Source: Tersicoccus sp. Bi-70
GTDB lineage: Bacteria > Actinomycetota > Actinomycetes > Actinomycetales > Micrococcaceae
NCBI RefSeq assembly: GCF_001968825.1
Contig: NZ_MIEU01000010.1
Coordinates: 124,001-188,000, forward strand
DNA length: 64,000 bases
Direction: 5' to 3'
Below the pieces are notes generated by a model. The model ran no database searches, was not told where the DNA came from, and saw only the letters and a program-made list of their open reading frames with translations. The position numbers and the translations under genes were made by a program. Shown here piece by piece: positions 16,600-26,320 of this stretch. Positions within the stretch are counted from its first letter, which is position 1; every line of letters starts with the position of its first letter.

Positions 16600-17544
16600 T
16601 CAGTCGTCGAACGGCTGGTGACGCTCGAGGGCGACGATGCGGCCCGGCTCGGCCACACTCAGGTGCACCACGAGCACCTCGCCCGGGCTCAGGTACGGAT
16701 CGGCGTCCGGCAGCTGCCGTGCCAGGTCCGCCGGCGCGTGCGCGGCGAGGACCTCGAGCACCACCGGCAGCACCGGCCGGTGCGTGCACACGGCCATCGG
16801 CCGGGTCTTCTCCAGCACCTTCTCGATCGCGGCCGCGGCCCGACGGGGCTTGCGCCGGGCGTTCGCCTCGGTGAGGGCCGACTCCGTGCTGACCTTGACG
16901 TCGTGCGCCTTCGCGTAGGGCGAGATCGTCTGGGTGCAGCGCAGCCAGGGGCTCGTGACGATCCGGCGCGGGCGCCACGCGATGAGCAGGTCGGCGAGCG
17001 CGTGCGCCTGGCGGCGGCCGGTCGCGGCGAGCGGGCGCTGCCCCTCGGCATGGGTCCAGCCGGAACGGGGCTTGGCCTTGGCGTGGCGGATGACGAGGAC
17101 CTCGCGGGTCTGCAGCGTGCCCGCCGCGTGCGCCGCGAGCAGCGCCTCGAGCGGTTCCCGGTCCGTCGGGTTGGTCAGCAGCTTCGCGGCCGCGGCCGGG
17201 GCGGCCCAGCGCACCCGGTCCACCTCCTTGCCGTCCGGCTCGGCGACGGTCGCGGCGTGCAGCTGCGCCGCCCAGTAGGAAACGTCCTTGCGGCCGGCGG
17301 AAACGGGATAGGTGGCGGTGGGCAGCGGGATGCCCAGGGTGATCCGCACCCCGGCCTCCTCCTCCACCTCGCGGACCGCGGTCTCGGGCAGCGTCTCGCC
17401 GTGGTCCTGCTTGCCCTTCGGCCAGGACCAGTCGTCGTAGCGGGGCCGGTGGATGAGCAGCACCTCCAGCTCCCCTCCGCGCAGCCGCCAGCACAGGGCG
17501 CCCGCAGCGAGAACGACGCCGTGGCGGGAACCGGCGTCAGGCAC
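16600..17544 (-). CDS. mutT1: MutT1-type fused Nudix hydrolase and histidine phosphatase
   Basis: 314 residues. N-terminal Nudix domain with box [20 protein letters not shown] (Gx5Ex7REUxEExGU) near 43-65; C-terminal histidine-phosphatase domain beginning [14 protein letters not shown] near 148 and ending [12 protein letters not shown]. The mycobacterial counterpart MutT1 cleans up oxidised and diadenosine nucleotides in two steps. GTG start at 17544. It follows ppk by 48 bp on the same strand, so the two are probably co-transcribed. Confidence 0.92.
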   Translation of the reverse strand: MPDAGSRHGVVLAAGALCWRLRGGELEVLLIHRPRYDDWSWPKGKQDHGETLPETAVREVEEEAGVRITLGIPLPTATYPVSAGRKDVSYWAAQLHAATVAEPDGKEVDRVRWAAPAAAAKLLTNPTDREPLEALLAAHAAGTLQTREVLVIRHAKAKPRSGWTHAEGQRPLAATGRRQAHALADLLIAWRPRRIVTSPWLRCTQTISPYAKAHDVKVSTESALTEANARRKPRRAAAAIEKVLEKTRPMAVCTHRPVLPVVLEVLAAHAPADLARQLPDADPYLSPGEVLVVHLSVAEPGRIVALERHQPFDD

Positions 17545-17592
17545 CGGGGCGCCTCGGGTGGGGAGCTGTCTCGCGGGGATCGACGGTGGAAC

Positions 17593-19869
17593 TCATCGGA
17601 TCGACGCCGCCCGCGGGTGCGCCCGCATCTCCAGCAGCATGGACTGGATGTCGGTCAGCGCGGTGCCGTCCGCGGCGCGGGAGTGGCGCGCCCACTCGCC
17701 GTCGCTGTCCAGGTGCCAGCTCGAGGTGCCCTCGTCGATGTAGCGGTCGAGCAGGGTGGTGACGTCGCGGACCTGGGTGGGGGACTTCAGCTGCACGAGG
17801 GCCTCGACGCGGCGGTCCAGGTTGCGGTGCATCATGTCGGCGGACCCGATGTAGACGACCGGGTTGCCGCCGTTGGCGAAGGCGAAGACCCGGGAGTGCT
17901 CGAGGAACCGGCCGAGGATCGAGCGCACCGTGATGTTCTCGCTCAGACCCGGCACACCGGGACGCAGGGAGCAGATGCCGCGGACGATGACGTCGACGAC
18001 GACCCCGGCCTGCGAGGCCCGGTACAGCGCGTCGATGATCGCCTCGTCCACCATCGAGTTGACCTTGATCTGGATCCGCGCGGCCAGCCCGGCCCGCCGG
18101 TTCGTGATCTCCTTCTCGATCCGGTCGATCAGCCCGGAGCGCAGGGACCGCGGGGCGACCAGCAGCCGCTTGAACGTCGAGCGGGGCGCGTAGCCGGAGA
18201 GCTGGTTGAACAGCCGGGACAGGTCCTCGCCGACCTGCGGGTCGGAGGTCAGCAGGCCCATGTCCTCGTAGTAGCGGGCCGTGGACGGGTGGTAGTTGCC
18301 GGTGCCGATGTGGCAGTACCGGCGCAGCCCGTCGCTCTCCTGCCGCACCACGAGGGAGAGCTTGCAGTGGGTCTTCAGGCCGACGATGCCGTAGACGACG
18401 TGCACGCCCGCCTGCTCGAGCTTGCGGGCCCACGAGATGTTCGCCTGCTCGTCGAACCGGGCCTTGATCTCCACCAGGGCCAGGACCTGCTTGCCGGCCT
18501 CCGCGGCGTCCACGAGGGCGTCGACGATCGGGGAGTCGCCCGACGTGCGATACAGGGTCTGCTTGATGGCCTGCACCCGCTTGTCCGCGGCCGCCTGCTC
18601 GAGGAACGCCTGCACGCTGGTGGAGAACGAGTCGTAGGGGTGGTGCAGCAGGATGTCGCGCCGGCGCATCGCGGCGAACACGTTGGCTGCCTTCGCCGTC
18701 TCGCTCTCGTTCAGGTCCCGGTTGGTGTGGGGGACGGCCTTCGGGTAGTGCAGGTCGGACCGGTCGATCTTCGCGATCACGCCGAGGCCGCGCAGGTCCA
18801 GCAGCCCGGACAGGGCGTACACCTCGTGCTCCTCGACGCCGAGCTCGCGCTCGAGCAGCCGGCGCACACTCGGGTTGATGTCGGTGCGCACCTCCAGGCG
18901 CACCGGCGGGCCGAACCGGCGGCGCAGCAGTTCCTTCTCCAGGGCCTGCAGGAGGTTCTCGGCGTCGTCCTCCTCCACCTCGAGATCCTCGTTGCGGGTC
19001 ACCCGGAACGTGTGCTTCTCGAGCACCTCCATCCCCGGGAACAGTTCCCCCAGGTGCTCGGCGATGACGTCCTCGAGCGGGATGAACCGCGCGGTGCGGC
19101 CCGGCGCGTGACCGGCCCGCGGCCCGTCGACGGAGATCAGCCGGGGCAGTTGATCCGGCACCTTGAGCCGGGCGAAGAGGTCCTTGCCCGTCAGCGGGTT
19201 GCGCACGATGACGGCGAGGTTGAGCGAGAGCCCGGAGATGTAGGGGAACGGGTGCGCCGGGTCCACCGCGAGCGGGGTCAGGATGGGGAACACCTTCTGG
19301 ACGAAGAAGTCCGTGAGCCGGGCCTGTTCGACGTCGTTCAGCTCGTCCCACGAGGTCAACAGGATGGACTCCTGCTCGAGGGCGGGCTGGATCTGGTCGG
19401 TGAAGACGGCGGCGTGGCGCTGCATCAGCTCGTGCGCCTTCTCGGAGATCTGGTCGAGCACCTCCAGCGGGCTCAGGCCCGCGGGGGAGGGCACCGCCAG
19501 GCCGGCGGCGATCCGGCGCTTCAGCCCGGCCACCCGCACCATGAAGAACTCGTCGAGGTTGGACGCGAAGATCGAGAGGAAGGTGACCCGCTCGAGCAGG
19601 AACAGGCTGGGATCCTCGGCGAGCTCGAGCACGCGCGCGTTGAACGCCAGCCAGCTCAGCTCGCGGTCCAGGAACCGCTCCGGCCCGACGTCACCGGCCG
19701 GGACGAGCGTGGGCGCGAACTCGGGGATGTCGATGCGGTCCTGCGTCGCGCGCGCTGCGGCCACCTCGGAGAAGTCGAACGGGGCGACGCCGTCCACCGC
19801 CACGGTGGTGTCCGCCTGGGCCGTGCCGTCCACCTGCGCCGTGCCGTCGACCGATGACTGCTGTTCCAT
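17593..19869 (-). CDS. ppk1: Polyphosphate kinase 1
   Basis: 758 residues. N-terminal domain starts at [20 protein letters not shown]; the phosphorylated His lies in [19 protein letters not shown] and the second essential His in [21 protein letters not shown] and DSDGEW C-terminal segments are normal. It makes polyphosphate from ATP. An N-terminal extension of about 45 residues contains repeated VDGTAQ-type units (a short imperfect peptide repeat). AGGAAG precedes the ATG. Operon with mutT1 downstream. Confidence 0.97.
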   Translation of the reverse strand: MEQQSSVDGTAQVDGTAQADTTVAVDGVAPFDFSEVAAARATQDRIDIPEFAPTLVPAGDVGPERFLDRELSWLAFNARVLELAEDPSLFLLERVTFLSIFASNLDEFFMVRVAGLKRRIAAGLAVPSPAGLSPLEVLDQISEKAHELMQRHAAVFTDQIQPALEQESILLTSWDELNDVEQARLTDFFVQKVFPILTPLAVDPAHPFPYISGLSLNLAVIVRNPLTGKDLFARLKVPDQLPRLISVDGPRAGHAPGRTARFIPLEDVIAEHLGELFPGMEVLEKHTFRVTRNEDLEVEEDDAENLLQALEKELLRRRFGPPVRLEVRTDINPSVRRLLERELGVEEHEVYALSGLLDLRGLGVIAKIDRSDLHYPKAVPHTNRDLNESETAKAANVFAAMRRRDILLHHPYDSFSTSVQAFLEQAAADKRVQAIKQTLYRTSGDSPIVDALVDAAEAGKQVLALVEIKARFDEQANISWARKLEQAGVHVVYGIVGLKTHCKLSLVVRQESDGLRRYCHIGTGNYHPSTARYYEDMGLLTSDPQVGEDLSRLFNQLSGYAPRSTFKRLLVAPRSLRSGLIDRIEKEITNRRAGLAARIQIKVNSMVDEAIIDALYRASQAGVVVDVIVRGICSLRPGVPGLSENITVRSILGRFLEHSRVFAFANGGNPVVYIGSADMMHRNLDRRVEALVQLKSPTQVRDVTTLLDRYIDEGTSSWHLDSDGEWARHSRAADGTALTDIQSMLLEMRAHPRAASIR

Positions 19870-19908
19870 GAGCTTCCTGTCGCAGGGGGATCCGGGATCG
19901 ATTCCAGA

Positions 19909-20934
19909 TTACTGTCTGCCACCGGGGGCGACGGCCGGGGCGTACTGGACGTCCACGTCGGCGCGGGTGAAGCCCATCCCGGTGTAGAGCCGGACCGCCG
20001 CGGTGTTGTCGGCGTCGACGTACAGGGTGACGGTCGCGACACCGCGGTCGCGCAGGTGCGCGAGGCCGACCGCGGTGAGCACCCGGCCGAGGCCGAGCCC
20101 CTGCGCCTGCGGGTGGACGCCGAGGACGTACACCTCGCCCTCGCCCGGCTCGGCGGGGTCGATCTTGGTCCAGTGGAACCCGAGCAGCGCGCCGTCGGAC
20201 CCCTCGGTGTCGCGCTCGGCGAGGAACAGCCCGGCGGCGTCGAACCACGGCTGCGCCATCAGGTCGGTCAGGTCGGTCGCACTCAGGGACCCCTGCTCGG
20301 GGTGGTGGGCGAAGGCGGCGCGATTGAGTTCGAGCAGGGCGTTCTCGTCGCCGGGCCGGAAGGAGCGCAGCCGGACGCCCTCGGGCGGGGCGATCTCCGC
20401 GGGGTCCGGGACGACGTCGCCCACCGGTGCGCTCATCCGCCACAGTTCACGCACGACGGCGTAGCCGTGCTCCGCGGCCAGCACCCGGCCGGCGGGGTGG
20501 TCCCCGTGCGACCAGGCCCGCACGTCCGCACCCGCGTTCTCGGCCTCGCCGGGCAGATCGGGCAGATCGGCCGCGGCGCGCAGCAGGGCCGAACCGGCGC
20601 CGTCGCGGCGGCGCGCGGGGTCGACCACCAGTTCGAGCAGGGGAGCACCGTCCCTGTCGGCGACGAGCACGGCCGCCCCGGCGAGGGTGGTCGTGCTCGC
20701 GTCGGCGTCCTGCGGACGGCCCGCCTCGCCGGCCGTCCCGTCGTCGTCGGAGGCCAGCAGGGTCGTGACCCGGCGGCCGTCCCCGTCGCCGGCCCGCAGG
20801 CTGACCAGCGTCTGGTCGGAGAACGGCGGATGGCCGTCCGCGGCGCGGGCCGCGCCGGCGAGACGCCCCAGCTGCTCGAGCTGCGCGTCGGTGGGACGGG
20901 ACCGGACGATGTCGAGGTGCCAGCGGGTGCTCAT
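19909..20934 (-). CDS. mshD: Mycothiol synthase
   Basis: 341 residues with two tandem GNAT domains. The C-terminal domain carries the acetyl-CoA loop VYVLGVHPQAQGLGLGRVL and ends LYTGMGFTRADVDVQYAPA, typical of MshD, which acetylates Cys-GlcN-Ins in the last step of mycothiol synthesis, the main actinobacterial thiol. ATG 20934 has AGGAGGG upstream. Location next to glnR is conserved in actinobacteria. Confidence 0.95.
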   Translation of the reverse strand: MSTRWHLDIVRSRPTDAQLEQLGRLAGAARAADGHPPFSDQTLVSLRAGDGDGRRVTTLLASDDDGTAGEAGRPQDADASTTTLAGAAVLVADRDGAPLLELVVDPARRRDGAGSALLRAAADLPDLPGEAENAGADVRAWSHGDHPAGRVLAAEHGYAVVRELWRMSAPVGDVVPDPAEIAPPEGVRLRSFRPGDENALLELNRAAFAHHPEQGSLSATDLTDLMAQPWFDAAGLFLAERDTEGSDGALLGFHWTKIDPAEPGEGEVYVLGVHPQAQGLGLGRVLTAVGLAHLRDRGVATVTLYVDADNTAAVRLYTGMGFTRADVDVQYAPAVAPGGRQ

Positions 20935-21060
20935 GCCCTCCTGCCTAGGCGATCCGCGCGCCGGGCGCAACCGGCGCGTGCGCCTGCCTGGGCGGCGCTG
21001 GTCGCGCCGAGGGTGGACTCCGGTCACGGTTTGCGCCGGTCGGCGGGGGTGGGCTAGGGT

Positions 21061-21075
21061 CGGGAACCGTTCCCG
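21061..21075. promoter_or_regulatory. 15-bp perfect palindrome upstream of mshD
   Basis: CGGGAAC-C-GTTCCCG in the 280-bp spacer between mshD and glnR, 127 bp ahead of the mshD start. Adjacent sequence TAGGGT could be a plus-strand -10. Candidate operator; no regulator assigned. Confidence 0.4.
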
Positions 21076-21154
21076 TCATGGGACGAGGGGGATGCACCAG
21101 TGGGGTGCCCTCGATACGTTCGACCCGTATGTCCTCCACCAGTACCGAGCATCA

Positions 21155-21196
21155 GACGACGAAGGGCCCGACCATCCGGTCGGGCCCTTCGTCGTC
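21155..21196 (-). terminator. Strong terminator hairpin of glnR
   Basis: Perfect 19-bp stem (GACGACGAAGGGCCCGACC and its complement) with a 4-nt loop, beginning 19 bp after the glnR stop. The rest of the 20935-21214 spacer holds only the palindrome at 21061. Confidence 0.88.
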
Positions 21197-21214
21197 TCCG
21201 TCGCTGATCCGGCG

Positions 21215-21916
21215 TCAGACGTCGGCGCCCTCCAGGGCGTCCTCGTCCATCCGGGTGGGCGCGAACCGGTAGCCGACGTTGCGCACGGTGCCGATCAGCG
21301 TCTCGTGATCGGGGCCGAGCTTGGCGCGCAGCCGCCGCACGTGCACGTCCACCGTGCGGGTGCCGCCGTAGTAGTCGTAGCCCCACACCTCGTGCAGCAG
21401 CTGGCTGCGGGTGAAGACCCGGCCCGGGTGCTGGGCGAGGTACTTGAGGAGCTCGAACTCCTTGTAGGTCAGGTTCAGGATCTCGCCGGAGACCCGGGCG
21501 GTGTAGCTCGCCTCGTCGATGACGACGCCACCGGCGCGGATCTCCCCGGTGTCCTCGGTCGCGGCGTCGGTCCGGGTGACGGCCAGGCGCAGCCGGGCTT
21601 CCACCTCGGCGGGTCCGGCCGAGTCGAGGACGACGTCGTCGGCCTGCCACGCGGTCGAGACCGCGGCCATGCCACCCTCCGTCAGGACCAGCATGAGGGG
21701 AGCGCTCAGGCCGGTGGCCTTGAGCAGCTGGGCGAGCGCGCGGGCGCCGACCAGGTCGCGGCGGGCGTCGAGCAGGACGACGTCGCACGGCTCCGTCTCG
21801 AGGAGGGCGGTCGGCTCGGCCGGGAGGATGTGCACCCGGTGGTTGAGCAGCTCGAGGGCCGGCAACACGTCCACGGAGGACCCGGTGCTGTTGGTGAGGA
21901 GCAGGAGGTGCGACAT
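21215..21916 (-). CDS. glnR: GlnR-like orphan response regulator (OmpR-type winged helix)
   Basis: 233 residues: atypical receiver domain (1-110, [14 protein letters not shown]) and an OmpR-type winged helix (about 130-225: [42 protein letters not shown]). Adjacent mshD and the lack of a sensor kinase match actinobacterial GlnR, the global nitrogen regulator. Start at ATG 21916 chosen because GGAGG lies 5 nt upstream; the ORF could extend 18 codons further. Receiver phosphorylation residues look degenerate, as in GlnR. Its own promoter carries an 18-bp palindrome. Confidence 0.82.
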   Translation of the reverse strand: MSHLLLLTNSTGSSVDVLPALELLNHRVHILPAEPTALLETEPCDVVLLDARRDLVGARALAQLLKATGLSAPLMLVLTEGGMAAVSTAWQADDVVLDSAGPAEVEARLRLAVTRTDAATEDTGEIRAGGVVIDEASYTARVSGEILNLTYKEFELLKYLAQHPGRVFTRSQLLHEVWGYDYYGGTRTVDVHVRRLRAKLGPDHETLIGTVRNVGYRFAPTRMDEDALEGADV

Positions 21917-22008
21917 TTCTGCCTCCGTCGGTCGAGGTCTCACGCGCGCATCGTCGGACACGTCGGTCATCGGCGCCGAACCTCCGCGCGGGAGGCCAGG
22001 ACCCCCTC

Positions 22009-22029
22009 AGTATACGAGGCGCCTCGTAT
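22009..22029 (-). promoter_or_regulatory. glnR promoter with 18-bp palindrome
   Basis: On the minus strand TATACT (22014-22009) is a good -10, with no recognisable -35. The perfect palindrome ATACGAGGC-GCCTCGTAT (22012-22029) overlaps the -10 edge and fills the spacer. Inference: an operator controlling glnR, leader about 85 nt. Confidence 0.55.
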
Positions 22030-22140
22030 GGGGGCCCGGCACCGTGACGCACGCGATGCGCTCGCGGCGGTGAGGGAGCCGGCGTCCCGTGCGCCGAGGT
22101 CGGGTCACCGAATCCGCCTCCGGGCTGGGAGGATGAGGGG

Positions 22141-22878
22141 GTGAGGCTGAACATCGTCTGCGCCGCCGCTCTGTTGACCCTGCTCGGGCTCGTCGCGGCC
22201 GCCGCTCTGGGCGTCGGGGCGCTGGTGGTGTTCGTCGCCGTCGCCGCGGTCGTCACCGGCGTCGGCTGGGTGCGCCTGCAGGGCCTGACCGCCGCCCGCG
22301 CCCACAGCGTGGTGATCGCGGTCGTGGGGATCGTCTCCGTCCTGACCGCTGCCCGCCTGCCCGGCGCCTTCCTGACCTGGACCGGGCTGATCGCCGCCGT
22401 CGGCGTCATCGCCGTGTTCCTGATCGAGCTGGTGCGGGGCACGGGCGCCGAGCGGCGGCTCGAGTCGTTGGTGGCCTCCTCCTCCGGCGTGGTGCTGACG
22501 GCCCTCGGCTCGGGCTGGGTGGGTTCGCTCCGGGTGGCCACGGACGCCCACGTCGCCCTGATCGGCACGACCGCCGTCGCGGCCATGGTCGCCGTGGTGA
22601 TGGCGGCCGTCCCGTGGCCGGACCGCGTCATCGACCCGCTGTGCGTCCTCGTGGCCACGGCCGTCGCCCCGCTGCTCGCCCTCCTGCTGCACGAGCCGAG
22701 CGCCGGCGTCGCCACGGTGCTCGGCGCCGTCGCCGGTCTGGTGGTGGCGACCTTCCGCCGCATGGTGCTCGCCGACGGCGGGCCCCGCACCAGGCTGGGC
22801 GCCGTGGCCGTCGGGGTCGGCCCGGTGCTCGCGGCCGGCTCGGCCGTCTACGGGGCCCAGCTGCTGCTCGCCGCGTGA
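22141..22878 (+). CDS. Predicted multi-pass membrane protein (245 aa)
   Basis: Starts GTG with GAGGGG just upstream. About seven hydrophobic Ala/Val/Leu-rich segments, with polar stretches GAERRLESL near 105 and TFRRMVLADGGPRTR near 205. Conserved next to the FABP-like and ygfZ genes in actinobacteria as an uncharacterised permease-like protein. No catalytic motif seen. Function unknown. Confidence 0.75.
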   Translation: MRLNIVCAAALLTLLGLVAAAALGVGALVVFVAVAAVVTGVGWVRLQGLTAARAHSVVIAVVGIVSVLTAARLPGAFLTWTGLIAAVGVIAVFLIELVRGTGAERRLESLVASSSGVVLTALGSGWVGSLRVATDAHVALIGTTAVAAMVAVVMAAVPWPDRVIDPLCVLVATAVAPLLALLLHEPSAGVATVLGAVAGLVVATFRRMVLADGGPRTRLGAVAVGVGPVLAAGSAVYGAQLLLAA

Positions 22879-22944
22879 CCCGCGCACGCGTGTCGGGCCG
22901 TCATCGACGACGGGTCGCGCCCGCGCCGCGTGTACCCTGACAGC

Positions 22945-23058
22945 ATGTCGATTGTTGCCCTCGAGATCTTCTATCTGGTGCTGCTGGCCATCGCCAGCCT
23001 GGCCATGGCATGGTTCGCCGGATTCGTCGTCTGGCGGCTCTTCAAGGGCCAGCAGTAG
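22945..23058 (+). CDS. 37-residue single-pass membrane peptide
   Basis: Short ORF of 37 codons with a hydrophobic core (LEIFYLVLLAIASLAMAW, then FAGFVVWRLFKGQQ). The C-terminal Arg/Lys suggests N-out/C-in insertion. TGTACCCT at 22931-22938, an extended -10-type sequence, lies 6 nt before the ATG, so the mRNA may be leaderless. It lies 9 bp before the nitrobindin-like gene. Homologous small membrane peptides occur in this position in related genomes from memory; not verified. Confidence 0.65.
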   Translation: MSIVALEIFYLVLLAIASLAMAWFAGFVVWRLFKGQQ

Positions 23059-23067
23059 CCTGAGTCG

Positions 23068-23664
23068 ATGCCGTTCGAACTGCCCACGGACCTCACTCCC
23101 GAACTCGTCCCGCTCTCCTGGCTGATCGGCCACTGGGAGGGGACGGGCGTCCTCGGGTACGCGGACGAGGAGAGCCTGCAGTTCGAGCAGCACATCACGT
23201 TCTCCCAGAACGGCCTGCCCTACCTGATCTACACCAGTGAGTCCTGGCTCATCGACGAAGACGGTCAGCGGCTGCGCCCGCTGACGATGGAGACGGGCAT
23301 CTGGCAGCTCGACCGCCCCCAGAACGACGCCGATTCCGGCCCGGGCATGCTGCCGGCGGACATCGTGCCGGCCCTGCGCACCGCCGACGACGTCGAGAAG
23401 CTGCGCAACGGCGACGGCGGTTTCGACATCGTCGCCACCCTCGTCCATCCGGGCGGGGTGAGCGAGCTCTACGTGGGCCAGATCAAGGGCCCCCGCATCG
23501 ACCTGAGCACCGACGCGGTGATGCGGGCGCCCGGCGCCAAGGACTACCGCGCGGCCACCCGGATGTACGGGCTCGTCGAGGGCGACCTGCTCTGGGCCTG
23601 GGACATCGCCGCTGCCGGACGGGCCCTGCAGTCCCACGCCTCCGGCCGCCTGCACCGCGCCTGA
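23068..23664 (+). CDS. Nitrobindin-like FABP-family heme-binding protein
   Basis: 198 residues with the family GxWxGxG motif in WLIGHWEGTGVLGY, and beta-barrel segments QHITFSQNGLPYLIYTSESW, GFDIVATLVHPGGVSELYVG. Nitrobindins are small ten-stranded barrels binding heme b and may detoxify peroxynitrite. Start ATG at 23068. The cluster of nitrobindin-like, YgfZ and GlnR-MshD genes resembles the Rv081x region of mycobacteria. Confidence 0.88.
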   Translation: MPFELPTDLTPELVPLSWLIGHWEGTGVLGYADEESLQFEQHITFSQNGLPYLIYTSESWLIDEDGQRLRPLTMETGIWQLDRPQNDADSGPGMLPADIVPALRTADDVEKLRNGDGGFDIVATLVHPGGVSELYVGQIKGPRIDLSTDAVMRAPGAKDYRAATRMYGLVEGDLLWAWDIAAAGRALQSHASGRLHRA

Positions 23665-23733
23665 CCCGCCCGCACCCACCGATGCCGGTCGCTGCCGGGA
23701 ATGCGGGCGCGCGCCGCGGCCGTTGAGGAGAAC

Positions 23734-24843
23734 ATGAGTCCCACCAGCCCCCTGCTCTCCCGCCACGGTGCCGTCCCCGACGAGGGGGCCGACGCCGGCA
23801 TCGCCGCCCACTACGGCGATCCCGCCCAGGAGCAGCGCGCCCTGACCCGCGGCCGTGCGGTGGTGGACCTGAGCAATCGCGGCGTCGTGACCGTCACCGG
23901 CCCGGACCGGCTCAGCTGGCTCCACACCCTCTCCTCCCAGCAGCTGACGGGTCTGCCGGCCGGGGTGACGACGGAGACCCTGCTGCTGAGCGTGCAGGGG
24001 CGCATCGAATTCGATCTGCTCGTCACCGACGACGGCGAGCGCACGTGGCTGCTCACCGACGTCGGACAGCACGAGGACCTGGCCCGCTGGCTCGACTCCA
24101 TGCGCTTCATGCTGCGGGTCGAGGTCGCCGACGTCACCGACGCGTGGGCCGCCGTCGGCGCCGCGCTCGACGTCGAGGACACGCCGGCTCCCCTGCGGGA
24201 CGCACTGACCCACTTCGCCGACCCGTGGCCGCGGCTCGGCCCGGGCGGTTTCGCCTACACGGTCGGCGAGGATCACCCCGCCGCCACGTGGCACTGGTCG
24301 GTCTTCCTGGTCCCGCGCGAGGACCTCGAGCGCACGGTCGACGCCCTCGCCGAGACCGGCGTCGGCCTGGCCGGGCACAGCGCCGCGGAGGCGCTGCGGG
24401 TCGCCGCGTGGCGTCCCCGGTACGCCCGGGACGTCGACGAGAAGACCATCCCGCACGAACTGGACCTGATCCGCACCGGCGTCCACCTGGCGAAGGGCTG
24501 CTACAAGGGGCAGGAGACCGTCGCCCGCGTGCACAACCTCGGCCACCCGCCGCGGCGGCTCGTGTTCCTGCACCTGGACGGCTCCGAGCACACGCTGCCG
24601 GCGGCCGGGTCCGAGGTGCGCTCCGGGGAGCGCGCCGTCGGGCGTGTCACCTCGGTCGCCCAGCACGGCGAGATGGGCCCGATCGCGCTGGCCGTGATCA
24701 AGCGGTCGGTCGACCCGGAGGCCACGCTCGTCGTCGTCGACGGCGACAGCAGGTACGCGGCCGCGCAGGAGATCATCGTCGCGCCCGACGCCGGCCAGGT
24801 GGTCGGCCGTCCGGCGGGTCTGCTCAACACGCGCCGCGGCTGA
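23734..24843 (+). CDS. ygfZ: YgfZ-type tRNA-modifying/iron-sulfur maintenance protein
   Basis: 369 residues with aminomethyltransferase-like fold. The signature KGCYKGQETVAR near 255 carries the essential Cys; VDLSNRGVVTVTGPDRLSWL at the start is the folate-binding domain. YgfZ proteins use tetrahydrofolate and help keep certain Fe-S enzymes active. ATG 23734 with TTGAGGAG upstream; the ORF could begin at 23701. It is 70 bp after the nitrobindin-like gene, same operon. Confidence 0.92.
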   Translation: MSPTSPLLSRHGAVPDEGADAGIAAHYGDPAQEQRALTRGRAVVDLSNRGVVTVTGPDRLSWLHTLSSQQLTGLPAGVTTETLLLSVQGRIEFDLLVTDDGERTWLLTDVGQHEDLARWLDSMRFMLRVEVADVTDAWAAVGAALDVEDTPAPLRDALTHFADPWPRLGPGGFAYTVGEDHPAATWHWSVFLVPREDLERTVDALAETGVGLAGHSAAEALRVAAWRPRYARDVDEKTIPHELDLIRTGVHLAKGCYKGQETVARVHNLGHPPRRLVFLHLDGSEHTLPAAGSEVRSGERAVGRVTSVAQHGEMGPIALAVIKRSVDPEATLVVVDGDSRYAAAQEIIVAPDAGQVVGRPAGLLNTRRG

Positions 24844-24888
24844 CGCCGGAACCCGGGTCGGCGCGGCCGACCCGGTAGCCCGACCGGG

Positions 24889-25917
24889 TCAGCCGAAGAG
24901 CAGGGCGGCCTCGTCGTAGCGCGACTGCGGCACCACGCGCAGGTCGCCGATGGCGTCCGCGAACGGCACCTGCACGATGTCGGTGCCGTCGAGGGAGACC
25001 ATGTGCCCCCACCGCTCCTGGAGGACGAGGTCGATGACGGCCATGCCGAACCGGGTGGCGAGCACGCGGTCGTAGCTGGTGGGCGTGCCTCCGCGCTGCA
25101 TGTGGCCGAGGATCGTGTTGCGGCTCTCGATCCCGGTGATCCGCTCGATCTCGCCGGTCACCCACTCGCCGATCCCGCCCAGGCGGGGACGGCCGAAGGC
25201 GTCCAGGCCCTTGTCGGAGTAGGCCTCCTGGTAGCCGGCGGGGATGAAGCCCTCCGCAACCACCACGAGGGGCGCGCGGCCACGGTCGAATGCCTCCTGC
25301 ACCCATCCGGTCACCCGCTCCATGTCCAGGCTCTGCTCGGGGATGAGGATGGCGTGCGCGCCCGAGGCGACGCCGGAGTGCAGGGCGATCCAGCCGGCGT
25401 GCCGGCCCATCACCTCGGCCACCATGCAGCGGGAGTGGGACTCGCCGGTGGTCCGCAGCCGGTCCATGGCGTCGGTCGCGATCTGGACCGCGGTGTCGAA
25501 GCCGAACGTGTAGTCCGTCGCGTTCAGGTCGTTGTCGATGGTCTTCGGCACGCCGACCACCGGGATGCCCTCGTTGGCCAGCCGGTTCGCGGCGGCCAGG
25601 GTGCCCTCGCCGCCGATCGCCACGATCGCGTCGATGCCGTTGCGCTCGAGCATGGCGGCGATCTTCTCCGGACCGCCACCGTCCCCCTCGTAGGGGTTCG
25701 TGCGGGAGGTCCCGATGATGGTGCCGCCCTGCTTCGAGATGCCCCGCACCTTGGAGCGGGGGATGGGGATGATGTCCTCCTGGACCACACCGCGCCACCC
25801 GTCCCGGAAGCCGACGAACTCGTGGTCACCGATCTCGATGCCCTTGAGCACCATCCCGCGGATCACCGCGTTCAGGCCGGGGCAGTCGCCGCCGCTGGTG
25901 AGCATGCCGATCTTCAT
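24889..25917 (-). CDS. pfkA: 6-phosphofructokinase, group III type
   Basis: 342 residues. ATP loop GMLTSGGDCPGLN, GGEGTLAAANRL near 100, catalytic PKTIDNDLNATDYTFGF near 121, MGRHAGWIAL near 165 and HMQRGGTPTSYDR near 285. The Gly in GGEGT (not Asp as in the GGDDT motif of PPi enzymes) favours ATP as phosphoryl donor. Phosphorylates fructose 6-phosphate in glycolysis. ATG 25917 with GAGGAGA 7 nt upstream; the ORF extending above it runs into PspC and is rejected. Confidence 0.95.
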   Translation of the reverse strand: MKIGMLTSGGDCPGLNAVIRGMVLKGIEIGDHEFVGFRDGWRGVVQEDIIPIPRSKVRGISKQGGTIIGTSRTNPYEGDGGGPEKIAAMLERNGIDAIVAIGGEGTLAAANRLANEGIPVVGVPKTIDNDLNATDYTFGFDTAVQIATDAMDRLRTTGESHSRCMVAEVMGRHAGWIALHSGVASGAHAILIPEQSLDMERVTGWVQEAFDRGRAPLVVVAEGFIPAGYQEAYSDKGLDAFGRPRLGGIGEWVTGEIERITGIESRNTILGHMQRGGTPTSYDRVLATRFGMAVIDLVLQERWGHMVSLDGTDIVQVPFADAIGDLRVVPQSRYDEAALLFG

Positions 25918-25967
25918 CTGGTGGTCTCCTCGTTCAGGAACGGTGCCGTGGTGCGGGTGGGGACGGG

Positions 25968-26207
25968 TCAGCGCTGGAGGGAGCGCTGCAGCGGGATGAC
26001 GCCCTGCTCGTCCGGCAGCAGGACCCAGCCGATCAGGTAGACGACGATGCCAGAACCGGGCAGCAGGAGGCTGAGCACGAAGATCAGCCGCACCAGCCAG
26101 GGGCTGACGCCGAAGCGATCCGCGATACCGCCGCAGACGCCGGCGAGCATCCGGTGCGGCCCGCGCCGCACGCCGAGCGAGCGGATGGCGGTGAAGAAGG
26201 AGTTCAT
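25968..26207 (-). CDS. PspC-domain membrane protein
   Basis: 79 residues. PspC domain LGVRRGPHRMLAGVCGGIAD-like start, followed by RFGVSPWLVRLIFVL and a transmembrane segment (GIVVYLIGWVLLPDEQ). Such proteins anchor stress regulators at the membrane; stand-alone copies are common in actinobacteria. Short, single TM. It precedes pfkA on the same strand with a 50-bp gap. Confidence 0.85.
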   Translation of the reverse strand: MNSFFTAIRSLGVRRGPHRMLAGVCGGIADRFGVSPWLVRLIFVLSLLLPGSGIVVYLIGWVLLPDEQGVIPLQRSLQR

Positions 26208-26320
26208 GGTGGTCAGCCTGCCATCTTCGCCACGGGGTCGCCACCGGCCCGTCTGCCGGGAGGACCGGCGTGCATCCGCGTCATCCCGGGCATCACGGTC
26301 GGTGGTCGGTCAGTGGTCGG

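Noticed and set aside
16585-19857. 1090-codon plus-strand frame across mutT1 and ppk1
   Set aside because: Antisense shadow of two well supported genes with no start signal or family match.
21092-22144. Plus-strand frame beginning MHQWGALDTFD with a GAGGGG motif ahead
   Set aside because: It runs antisense through the whole glnR gene and its terminator; no conserved domain. A short peptide is possible but there is no nearby stop.
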